A stretch of 5,900 bases of DNA from Desulfobacula sp. GTDB taxonomy: Bacteria > Desulfobacterota > Desulfobacteria > Desulfobacterales > Desulfobacteraceae. Numbering within the stretch: the stretch's first letter is position 1; every line of letters starts with the position of its first letter. The stretch is taken from positions 1 through 5,900 of the forward strand of contig JAQICW010000048.1 of NCBI GenBank assembly GCA_027858355.1, read 5' to 3'. Shown here piece by piece: positions 1 through 5,886 of the stretch. The position numbers and the translations under genes are program-made. The notes under the pieces are model-generated. The model saw only the letters and a program-made list of their open reading frames with translations. It was not told the DNA's origin and did not search any database.

Positions 1-164
1 GAAATCCTGGAGACTTAAATAAAAATAATTTTCTTCGAAAAGGTGTTTCTGGAGACTGGATAAATTACTTCAATAATCAATCCTGCAAGAAATTCAAAGA
101 ATATGCAGGTGATGTATTAATAACCTTAGGTTACGAAAAAAATAATAATTGGGGTACTGAATAA
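1..164 (+). CDS. Sulfotransferase, C-terminal end (partial)
   Basis: This is an open frame entering from the left edge (first whole codon at 3) and ending at TAA 162-164, giving 53 residues. It carries RKGVSGDWINYF (bases 36-71), which matches the RKGxxGDWKNxF signature near the C-terminus of Sulfotransfer_1 (PF00685) enzymes, where it contacts the PAPS cofactor. The following KKFKEYAGDVLITLGYE is the usual closing helix of that family ('...ag.lL..LGY'). Family knowledge: these enzymes move sulfate from PAPS to a hydroxyl or amino group. Its place at the head of a glycosyltransferase operon suggests that the substrate is a sugar of the polysaccharide made here, which is inference. The Lys usually found after GDW is Ile here. 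The next gene starts 2 nt after the stop, so translation is probably coupled. The N-terminal P-loop-like PAPS site is outside the window and cannot be checked. Confidence 0.85.
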   Translation, partial: NPGDLNKNNFLRKGVSGDWINYFNNQSCKKFKEYAGDVLITLGYEKNNNWGTE

Positions 165-166
165 AT

Positions 167-1270
167 TTGGATATCAACCTACAAAGAACAGTGGAACTGA
201 GTAAAAACATTATAATTATAACACCTGTTTTCCATAGTGGAGGTGCAGGTGCATCAATTTACTATCAAACATTATCTAATTTATTAATTAAAAACAAGTA
301 CCAAGTAACTGTAATTAGCGATAGTGAAAAAGGAGAATTTCAAGGAAAGTACTATGGTGTATTTCCTTCATGGGCGGGGCAAAACAAAACTCAAAAAACC
401 TATTTTTTATATATGGTTCAAAATTTTCTTTATTTTAAACTACTCAACATTTTTAAAAAAGAATATCCTGCAACAGTGATTATTCACACCAGTTTCTTCA
501 ACCACATAGGCCTTTTTAATTTTGTGTTCACCATATTAAAAACAACTTTTAAAAAGACGCTTTTTATTGCTGATGTTAGAGATGCTTTGTTAAAGGATTG
601 CAAAGTTAGAAAACTAAATAACTTTGATAAAATTGTTGCGTGTTCTGAAAATATCAAGGACCATTTAGCCTCCAATGGGATACAACTAAACAAAATCTTT
701 CATATTCCTGTTATTCAACCACATCTGCCTAAAAATTCAGATATAAAAATATTGGAACAACATAATATAGATAAGTTTAAATATATTTTTTATGCCGGTG
801 CCATAAAAGAAGAAAAAGGGGCTCTTTTGTTACTAAAAGCCTTTACGAAATATATAAGTCCACACTATCCAGAGATAAAACTTGTTCTGGCGGGCTTTCT
901 AAAATCCAATAATAAACAACTGATCCATCTTTTGAAGAGTCATAGCATTGTTTATTTGGGAAAACTACCCCATAAAGACATCATCTCCTTCATACAATAT
1001 GCTTCCATCTGTGTTAATCCATCATTTAATGAAGGGCTTCCGAGAATAAGTTTAGAGGCTATGATAATGAAGCGACCTTGCTTACTGCCTGCCAATATCC
1101 CTGAATTTGATAAATACTGCCCCCAATTTGTCATGCGAAGTCAAAATCCTATAGATTTAGCAAAACAGATTATCGATATAATGGACGAAGGCATTAGTCC
1201 AGATTACCCGATAAATGATCATTATCCAGAAAACATAGTCAGCAAATACTTAAATTTATTTAAAATATGA
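167..1270 (+). CDS. GT4-type glycosyltransferase (GT-B fold)
   Basis: A 367-residue protein with the length and layout of a retaining GT4 (Glycos_transf_1) enzyme acting on the cytoplasmic face in polysaccharide assembly. The N-terminal Rossmann half begins IIIITPVFHSGGAGAS (residues 15-30), with the Gly-rich loop that follows the first strand in GT-B enzymes. The C-terminal half has GAIKEEKG (211-218), equivalent to the 'GR....KG' nucleotide-sugar loop but with Ala for the usual Arg, and NEGLPRISLE (288-297), the EX7E motif with Glu289 and Glu297. Donor and acceptor cannot be read from sequence. The start is uncertain: no ATG lies near the N-terminus. TTG at 167 is 2 nt after the sulfotransferase stop, with GGGG at 151-154 as a possible distant ribosome site. 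GTG at 191 would remove eight residues that are not needed for the fold. The gene is very AT-rich (some 60-base stretches near 22% GC), typical of variable glycan loci. Confidence 0.85.
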   Translation: MDINLQRTVELSKNIIIITPVFHSGGAGASIYYQTLSNLLIKNKYQVTVISDSEKGEFQGKYYGVFPSWAGQNKTQKTYFLYMVQNFLYFKLLNIFKKEYPATVIIHTSFFNHIGLFNFVFTILKTTFKKTLFIADVRDALLKDCKVRKLNNFDKIVACSENIKDHLASNGIQLNKIFHIPVIQPHLPKNSDIKILEQHNIDKFKYIFYAGAIKEEKGALLLLKAFTKYISPHYPEIKLVLAGFLKSNNKQLIHLLKSHSIVYLGKLPHKDIISFIQYASICVNPSFNEGLPRISLEAMIMKRPCLLPANIPEFDKYCPQFVMRSQNPIDLAKQIIDIMDEGISPDYPINDHYPENIVSKYLNLFKI

Positions 1271-2037
1271 ATAATACATTACGCTTACAAAGCATTAGCT
1301 ATAAAATACTAAAAATGATGGTTGACGTGATATCAATCAATGAGGCGGCAAAAAAGGTCATATCTATAATGGAGATGAATTCCGGTGCTTATATCTGTGT
1401 TTCAAATGTCCATATGTGCATGGAAGCTTTTGATAATCCAAGTTTTTGCAAAATAGTAAATGAAGCGGACCTTGTAGTTCCAGACGGCAAACCACTTGTT
1501 TGGGCACAGAAACTCCTTGGAGCAAAAAATGCGTCTCAAGTCCGAGGTTCAGATTTGTTATTAAACGTTTGCACTGAATCAGAAAGAAACGGAACACCCA
1601 TCGGGTTATATGGTGGAACAAAAAATAGCCTTCAGGACTTCACTGCATTCCTAAATAAAAAATATCCAAAACTTAACATTCCCTTTGCTGAATCCCCTCC
1701 CTTTAGGGAATTGTGCCATAAAGAAGACGAGAACTATATCCGACAGATCAATGACTCCGGTATAAAAGTTCTATTTGTAGGCATCGGATGCCCCAAGCAG
1801 GAAAAATGGATGGCCACACATAAAGACCGGCTAAATTGTGTTATGATAGGTGTTGGTGCCGCATTTGACTTTTTCAGCGGTCAGAAAAAACATGCACCGC
1901 GCTGGATGCAAAAAGCTGGAATGGAATGGTTATTCCGTTTCGCCAGTGACCCCAAAAGGCTCTGGAAAAGATATTTGAAACATAACCCGAGATTTGTGTT
2001 TTATTTTTTCAAACAACTTTTAAAAAATAAAAAGTAG
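1267..2037 (+). CDS. WecG/TagA/CpsF family glycosyltransferase (GT26)
   Basis: A 256-residue protein, the normal size for GT26 enzymes (PF03808), which add a second sugar such as ManNAc(A) or a hexose to an undecaprenyl-diphosphate-linked sugar at the membrane. Family landmarks in order: SNVHM (46-50), ADLVVPDGKPLVW (67-79) with Asp73 at the position of the proposed catalytic Asp of TagA, VRGSDL (92-97), LYGG (114-117), GIGCPKQEKW (172-181), and GVGAAFDFFSG (195-205) followed by HAPRWMQKAGMEWLFR (209-224). The tail after about 225 is basic and aromatic, as expected for the C-terminal appendage that binds the membrane in this family. The start ATG overlaps the previous stop in ATGA (4 nt) and has no clear ribosome site, so translation is likely coupled. 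Met17 or Met18 (ATGATG at 1315) is a fallback start. The exact donor sugar is unknown. Confidence 0.93.
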   Translation: MNNTLRLQSISYKILKMMVDVISINEAAKKVISIMEMNSGAYICVSNVHMCMEAFDNPSFCKIVNEADLVVPDGKPLVWAQKLLGAKNASQVRGSDLLLNVCTESERNGTPIGLYGGTKNSLQDFTAFLNKKYPKLNIPFAESPPFRELCHKEDENYIRQINDSGIKVLFVGIGCPKQEKWMATHKDRLNCVMIGVGAAFDFFSGQKKHAPRWMQKAGMEWLFRFASDPKRLWKRYLKHNPRFVFYFFKQLLKNKK

Positions 2038-2043
2038 CTGCTA

Positions 2044-3231
2044 ATGGAAGATACTCACCACAAAAACCTTTCTAAAGAAATTGAGCTTGTCCTTTTATGC
2101 TCCAATGTAAAGGTTGACGAACGAGATCTTGAACGAATTAAATACCTGAGTGCCAAAAATATTGACTGGGGATTTTTCAAAGCACTCATTATTCAAAATC
2201 GAACCTACGTCATCGGATATCAAAATTTAAAACTTCTCAAAGAAAATGTTCCAGAAATATTAATGTCCGAATTAAAAGAGCTGGCGATATCAACAGGTAT
2301 CAAAAATCTTTTTTTTACTATTTTCTTACAAAAGCTTGTAGAAGCCTTTAAGGAGCAAGACATTTTTATGCTGCCGTTTAAGGGCCCTGCTCTTGCTGAA
2401 CAAATATATGGGGATATAATATTTCGACCTTTTTCAGATCTCGATATTCTTGTAGACAAATCTAATGCTGTTCAAGCTTTTAATCTTTTAAAAAAACAAG
2501 GCTTGACTGCACAATTTGTATTGAAAGATTCTCAATTTAAAAAATACATTAATGACGAAGATCATTTTTCCTTTTATGACCCCAAAAGAAAAATAACGGT
2601 TGAGCTTCACTGGGAATTATCCGGCCTCTATTTATCCCTCCCAATTGAGACCTCCGATCTTAAAGCACATATCACAACAGGAGTCATAAATAGCACGAAG
2701 ATACCCTGTCTTTCACCAGAAGCACTTTTAGTCTACCTTTGTGTTCATGGTTCCAAACATGGTTGGGAACATTTAGAACAGGTTTGTTGTCTGGCAGAAC
2801 TTATCAAGCTAAATAAGAATCTTGATTGGAAAAAAATAAATAAAATTTCTGCAGACTGGCAATGCAAAAAAATGCTTTCTCTTGGTCTGTACCTGGCTAT
2901 AAAACTTCTTAAAGCACCGGTGCCTGATGCCATACTGTTAGAAGTTGAAAGCAGAGATACTGTTTTAGAGATAGCGAATGAGGTTAATAACAATTTGTTC
3001 AACTTATTATCTGATAAAGACAAAAAAGGCATATCTGATAGATTTTCATCATTTCATATTAGGATCAGAGATTCTTACGTTGATAAAATTCGGTATGCCC
3101 TCAGACTGCTATTCCGGCCAACAGATAAAGAATGGCTCTATTATCCTGTACCTGCGTCTGTTTCATTTCTCCATTACTTTTTGAGACCCTACAGACTTAC
3201 AATTGCCAAATTTAGAGGTAAGCATGCTTAG
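2044..3231 (+). CDS. Nucleotidyltransferase-fold protein (NTP_transf_5 type)
   Basis: A 395-residue protein resembling the 'nucleotidyltransferase family' of PF14907, often found in polysaccharide clusters of environmental Gram-negatives. Visible landmarks: MLPFKGPALAEQIYG (109-123), then RPFSDLDILV (128-137), where D132-x-D134 is the expected metal-binding DxD pair of the polymerase-beta-like fold, and VELHWEL (186-192), giving a third acidic residue, Glu187, followed by His-Trp. A helical C-terminal half includes LCVHGSKHGWEHL (232-244), a conserved His-rich stretch in this family. No signal peptide or membrane helix is apparent, so it is probably cytoplasmic. The substrate and true reaction of this family in glycan loci are not known to me; transfer of a nucleotide to a sugar or protein is only suggested by the fold. 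It begins 6 nt after the GT26 stop without an obvious ribosome site and overlaps the next gene by 8 nt. Confidence 0.8.
   Translation: MEDTHHKNLSKEIELVLLCSNVKVDERDLERIKYLSAKNIDWGFFKALIIQNRTYVIGYQNLKLLKENVPEILMSELKELAISTGIKNLFFTIFLQKLVEAFKEQDIFMLPFKGPALAEQIYGDIIFRPFSDLDILVDKSNAVQAFNLLKKQGLTAQFVLKDSQFKKYINDEDHFSFYDPKRKITVELHWELSGLYLSLPIETSDLKAHITTGVINSTKIPCLSPEALLVYLCVHGSKHGWEHLEQVCCLAELIKLNKNLDWKKINKISADWQCKKMLSLGLYLAIKLLKAPVPDAILLEVESRDTVLEIANEVNNNLFNLLSDKDKKGISDRFSSFHIRIRDSYVDKIRYALRLLFRPTDKEWLYYPVPASVSFLHYFLRPYRLTIAKFRGKHA
3215..3218 (+). promoter_or_regulatory. Ribosome binding site that fixes the sugar phosphotransferase start
   Basis: GAGG lies 5 nt before ATG 3224, inside the 3' end of the preceding gene. 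It supports ATG 3224 over the in-frame TTG at 3203, which would add seven residues and has no such site. It is the clearest Shine-Dalgarno match in the operon; the other internal starts seem to rely on coupling. Confidence 0.7.
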
Positions 3232-4666
3232 AGAAAAAGGTTCATTAATTCTGGATATGCAGAAAACTCTTGATATTATCATTACCGGTTTCTCTTTTAT
3301 TGCAGCCTATTTTATCAAACGACATTTACTTCCCGGTAAGTTGAGCAGCCTTTCAAATGATCCAAATTATTATATTGTTCTTCTGTTGATTATCATTGCC
3401 TGGTATATCTCCTTTAAATGGATGGGCATGTACATGTCCTATCGGCAACAGCCGTTCTGGCATTTTTTCACCACAATTTTAAAATCATGTTTCCTGGGGA
3501 TAATACTGGTGAATATTGCCATGTATTTTCTGCATATCCAAGGTATCAGCCGTCTGTTAATGGGTATTTTTTTGATTCTTAGTATTTCTTTGCTCACTTT
3601 ATCCAAATTGATTATTTTCAAAATCCTGGAAAAGGTCAGGACAGATGGACTTAACACCAGGAATGTTCTTATTGTGGGGAGCAAAGAACGGGCAAAAGAT
3701 CTTATTAAAGCAGTGGGAAAATATAAAGCCACGGGATACAGGGTTCTGGGTTGTTTTGATGTGGATGAAGACCGCCTTGGCCAGACTGTTGTTAATGATC
3801 ATAAAGTCATAGGCCTTGTACAGAACCTGGAAGCCTATTTGCGGGATAATATTGTTGATGAACTGATTTTTGCCATGCCCCTTAAAGACTTGGAAAAAGG
3901 AGATCGGTATCTTGCCTTTGCAGAAAGCCTGGGGATAAATGTACGGATTATTCCGGACTGGGAAATCCATTATCTGATGTACCGGCCGGGAATAGCTGCC
4001 ATTCGGTTTGAAGAGTTTTTAGGGGTCCATACCATGGCCCTTCAGTCTACTCCCCATAATGAAGGGGCCATGCTGATAAAGCATGTGTTTGATTTTGTGG
4101 GGGCCCTGGTTCTGACCTTTGTTCTGCTACCTGTTTTCATCGGTATCGGCCTTGCCATCAAAATATTTTCCAAGGGCCCTGTTTTCTATCAGCAGGAGCG
4201 GTTGGGCATGAACGGCAGACATTTTATGGTGCATAAGTTCAGGACCATGGTTGCGGATGCAGATGAAAGACTCAAAGAGCTTGCAGAGATGAATGAGGCG
4301 GACGGACCTGCCTTTAAGATCAGGAATGATCCCAGGATTATTCCCTGGGTGGGGACTTTTCTGCGGAAGACCAGCCTGGATGAACTGCCCCAGCTGTTTA
4401 ATGTTTTAAAAACCGAAATGAGTCTTGTGGGGCCAAGGCCGCCCATCCCTAAAGAAGTGGATGAATATTCCGTATGGCAAAGGCGCAGGCTGTCCATGAA
4501 ACCCGGGATGACCTGTTTGTGGCAGATTGCGCCCAGGCGCAATGACTTAAGCTTTGAAGACTGGATGAAACTGGATTTAAAGTACATTGACAACTGGTCG
4601 CTGTTCAACGATTTCAAGATCCTGGTCCTCACGGCCAAAGCGGTCCTAACCGGCGCCGGCCGTTAG
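3224..4666 (+). CDS. Undecaprenyl-phosphate sugar phosphotransferase (WbaP/WcaJ-like)
   Basis: A 480-residue polyprenyl glycosylphosphotransferase. It transfers sugar-1-phosphate from a UDP-sugar to undecaprenyl phosphate, the first membrane step of repeat-unit synthesis. Domains in order: four hydrophobic segments (about 17-32, 51-68, 87-104, 109-127); a Rossmann-like CoA_binding_3 region (about 145-245, opening with NVLIVGSKERAKD); a fifth hydrophobic segment (about 291-314), preceded by KHVFDFVGA with Lys286 and Asp290; and the Bac_transf catalytic domain (PF02397). The catalytic domain shows GPVFYQQERLGMNG (318-331), HKFRTM (337-342), TSLDELPQL (383-391) with the catalytic Asp386-Glu387 pair, SLVGPRP (400-406), KPGMTCLWQI (426-435) and the usual ending near GAG. 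Full length for the family; the sugar is not predictable. It overlaps the preceding gene by 8 nt. GC content climbs strongly from the N-terminal to the C-terminal half. The first half is AT-rich like its upstream neighbours and the second is not. Confidence 0.93.
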   Translation: MLREKGSLILDMQKTLDIIITGFSFIAAYFIKRHLLPGKLSSLSNDPNYYIVLLLIIIAWYISFKWMGMYMSYRQQPFWHFFTTILKSCFLGIILVNIAMYFLHIQGISRLLMGIFLILSISLLTLSKLIIFKILEKVRTDGLNTRNVLIVGSKERAKDLIKAVGKYKATGYRVLGCFDVDEDRLGQTVVNDHKVIGLVQNLEAYLRDNIVDELIFAMPLKDLEKGDRYLAFAESLGINVRIIPDWEIHYLMYRPGIAAIRFEEFLGVHTMALQSTPHNEGAMLIKHVFDFVGALVLTFVLLPVFIGIGLAIKIFSKGPVFYQQERLGMNGRHFMVHKFRTMVADADERLKELAEMNEADGPAFKIRNDPRIIPWVGTFLRKTSLDELPQLFNVLKTEMSLVGPRPPIPKEVDEYSVWQRRRLSMKPGMTCLWQIAPRRNDLSFEDWMKLDLKYIDNWSLFNDFKILVLTAKAVLTGAGR

Positions 4667-4667
4667 A

Positions 4668-4737
4668 GGGGTCAGGCTTGCCTTATTGCACTTATTTAAG
4701 ATAGCAGGGTCAGATACAGATAGCAGGGTCTGACCCC
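4668..4737. repeat. REP-like GGGTCAG palindromic repeat cluster
   Basis: The cluster starts one base after the operon's last stop codon. GGGGTCAG (4668-4675) is the exact reverse complement of CTGACCCC (4730-4737). A nearer copy, GGGTCAGA (4707-4714), pairs perfectly with TCTGACCC (4729-4736), giving an 8-bp stem with a 14-nt loop. GATAGCAGGGTCAGA (4700-4714) is repeated as GATAGCAGGGTCTGA (4719-4733) with one mismatch at a 19-nt period. Similar GGGGTCAG-type units after genes are known as REP sequences moved by RAYT (Y1 transposase-like) proteins; assignment to that class is from memory of the motif. It could also stabilise the mRNA end or act as a boundary, but there is no U-tract immediately after it, so it is not a classic terminator. 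Confidence 0.65.
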
Positions 4738-4801
4738 GGTAAGTTTTTGTTTTTACAGATAATATTGCATAAAATATGGGCTAAAAAGGTCTTAGGGTGA
4801 A

Positions 4802-4819
4802 CTTTTTGATACCAAAAAG
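4802..4819. repeat. Short hairpin between convergent genes
   Basis: CTTTTTG (4802-4808) and CAAAAAG (4813-4819) form a perfect 7-bp stem with a 4-nt loop, in the 196-nt gap between the convergent operon end and the minus-strand ATPase remnant. The stem is AT-rich, and neither strand has a run of T directly after it. It is a weak candidate for a bidirectional terminator. Apart from this and the repeat cluster, I see nothing in 4667-4862. Confidence 0.3.
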
Positions 4820-4862
4820 GGGTGTTTAAGATTAATGAATGAAACTTGGGGTTAGGGTTTTT

Positions 4863-5162
4863 TCATCTGCGGTCTTTAAGCAAATAGTATTCAACAAGAA
4901 CTTCCAGACGTTCAATTAGATATAGCGGCAGTGAAATTAATGAATAATTTCCGATAATTCGGGCCATGGATAACAGATTGAGGTCTTTTTTTAGCGTACC
5001 ACTTTGATCCTGGGAGGAAATATTGCTGTATTTGATTCTTTTTCCTACGTTTCCGGCAACAAAATTAAATACATTTCGCATGCGGTGCAAGTTTTTTGAC
5101 CCTGCATGCTTTGAAAAGTCCTCTTGATAAGTTTCGATTATGGAATTGTGGACTTTGCTCAC
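4863..5162 (-). pseudogene. DUF4143-type AAA+ ATPase remnant, twice deleted
   Basis: An open frame of 99 codons from GTG 5162 to TGA 4863. Residues about 5-50 (VHNSIIETYQEDFSKHAG, then LHRMRNVFNF and KRIKYSNIS) match the DUF4143 region of the large AAA+/DUF4143 ATPases, which are normally about 380-450 residues. The following LKKDLNLLSMARIIGN is the winged-helix-like stretch of that family. The sequence then jumps to SLISLPLYLIERL, which looks like the family's last strand and end ('..slPLY....l'), skipping the intervening nuclease-like part. The AAA+ half with its Walker motifs is absent. The frame stays open upstream to 5228 but loses resemblance before about codon 3. There is no convincing ribosome site before the GTG. 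I call it a decayed remnant with an N-terminal loss plus an in-frame internal deletion. A small expressed protein is less likely. It sits just downstream of the toxin gene on the same strand. Confidence 0.6.
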
Positions 5163-5215
5163 AGCCCAAAAACTTGATTGTCGAGTTAGCTTAAAGGGGG
5201 AGTAGTCACATCGTT

Positions 5216-5559
5216 TTAGGTGAGTTCTTCAATGGCTTTTTTAAATTCTTTTATTTGTTCAGAGGTGGGGTTTGGTTGTAAGGCTTTGGCGTAAACGAAG
5301 AGTAAAAAAATGTTGTTGTCCTCGGTTACCACGTAATAAAGAATCCTGAAGCCTCCGCTTTTTCCTTTTTTCTGATCGGTAGAGAGTATACGGACTTTAT
5401 AAACATTTTTCCCCTCGAAACCCTGTAATTTATCTCCTTCAAAAAAACCTTGCTCAAGATTTTTAATAAAAAGACTTAAATCATTTTTGATTCTGGGGTA
5501 TTTTTTTTAAGCTTTTTTAGATTTTTTGTAAATGGGGCAATGGGTCGAATTACATACAT
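5216..5559 (-). pseudogene. RelE/ParE-like toxin, frame broken at an A8 run
   Basis: Translation from ATG 5559 gives MYVIRPIAPFTKNLKKLKK, then leaves the expected frame and stops at TAA 5478-5476 after 27 residues. From base 5500 the -1 frame continues YPRIKNDLSLFIKNLEQGFF, later KVRILSTDQKKGKSGGFR (bases about 5397-5345), then ILYYVVTEDNNIFLLFVYAKA, to TAA at 5218-5216. Joined, this is a 114-residue type II toxin of the RelE/ParE superfamily. It has the N-terminal 'F.k.lkkLkkkyp.i' helix, the 'vyKvR' strand and the 'GGFR..Yyv' and 'lL.vyaKa' strands typical of such mRNA interferase- or gyrase-directed toxins; the actual target is unknown. The shift falls at eight A residues of the coding strand (5508-5501); nine would restore the frame. 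Options are a homopolymer sequencing error, a genuine inactivating or phase-variable indel, or slippage. The start overlaps the antitoxin stop in TAATG. Confidence 0.8.
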
Positions 5560-5789
5560 TAGAGATTTTCTAATACTTCTTGAATTGTGGGTAGTTTTTT
5601 TCCTGCTTTTAAATCTTTAGACGCTTCTTTAACACCATCAATTATAGTATCCCATACATTATCTACGTCGCACTCTTCATCATAACGAACTTTAACCGTA
5701 ACCGTTAAATAATCACGACTTTTAACATTGAATCGTTTTCTAAGACTCGGGGGTAATTCTTTGCCTCGTATATTTTCTGTGGTTTCCAT
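5559..5789 (-). CDS. Type II antitoxin partner of the adjacent toxin
   Basis: A 76-residue acidic-tailed protein beginning METTENIRGKELPP, placed directly before the RelE/ParE-like toxin, with stop and start sharing one base (TAATG, 5561-5557). That gene order and coupling are the main evidence for the antitoxin role. Residues 11-33 (ELPPSLRKRFNV, then SRDYLTVTVKV) look like an AbrB/SpoVT-type 'lP..lr..l.v..gD.l.v.v' DNA-binding strand segment. Residues about 44-62 form a likely helix, and the end (KLPTIQEVLENL, 65-76) resembles the short toxin-binding tail of small antitoxins. I cannot assign a named family with certainty. ATG 5789 is chosen because GAAAGG lies 6 nt before it. Upstream in-frame starts at 5813 and 5873 lack ribosome sites, and the latter overlaps the predicted promoter. 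The protein would sit in the cytoplasm, bind the toxin and probably repress its own promoter. Confidence 0.7.
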   Translation of the reverse strand: METTENIRGKELPPSLRKRFNVKSRDYLTVTVKVRYDEECDVDNVWDTIIDGVKEASKDLKAGKKLPTIQEVLENL

Positions 5790-5823
5790 ATATAACCTTT
5801 CTAAAGTTTTCATTTTGAGAAGT

Positions 5824-5844
5824 TTATAATATATGTGATTATAA
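5824..5844. promoter_or_regulatory. Inverted repeat over the -10 box, candidate antitoxin operator
   Basis: TTATAAT (5824-5830), 7 nt spacer, ATTATAA (5838-5844): a perfect 7-bp inverted repeat covering the predicted -10 element and the likely transcription start. Type II antitoxins usually repress through such sites, so this is a reasonable operator. The AT-only arms mean that chance occurrence is possible. Confidence 0.4.
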
Positions 5845-5866
5845 TGTCTTTTTGTAATAAAAGCAA
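5838..5866 (-). promoter_or_regulatory. Predicted sigma-70 promoter of the toxin-antitoxin pair
   Basis: Reading the minus strand, TTGCTT (5866-5861) and a perfect TATAAT (5843-5838) are separated by 17 nt, the optimal spacing. The -10 element is about 48 nt before the antitoxin ATG at 5789. The -35 element is a partial match. The region is AT-rich, so other -10-like words occur nearby; this pair is the best spaced. Confidence 0.55.
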
Positions 5867-5886
5867 AGCTCAAAGTTCATTTTGAT

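Noticed and set aside
3203..3223. TTG 3203 as the start of the sugar phosphotransferase
   Set aside because: ATG 3224 has GAGG at 5-nt spacing, while the TTG has none and adds only seven residues ahead of the expected N-terminus.
3599..3970. A 123-codon open frame on the minus strand
   Set aside because: It is antisense to the CoA_binding_3 region of the same enzyme and has no family features or ribosome site.
4189..4638. A 149-codon open frame on the minus strand
   Set aside because: It lies wholly antisense to the strongly conserved catalytic domain of the sugar phosphotransferase, shows no recognisable motifs and is best explained as a frame shadow.
4802..4819. The hairpin as a firm intrinsic terminator
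   Set aside because: The stem is nearly all A-T and neither strand has a T-run straight after it, so it is kept only as a low-confidence hairpin.
4668..4862. A CRISPR array or riboswitch in the intergenic region
   Set aside because: The repeats are short, overlapping and palindromic with no spacer regularity beyond two units, and they lie after the operon, not before a gene on the same strand.
5559..5873. A longer antitoxin of 104 residues starting at 5873
   Set aside because: The extra 28 residues have no ribosome site, overlap the predicted promoter and operator, and do not look like part of the fold. ATG 5789 has GAAAGG at good spacing.
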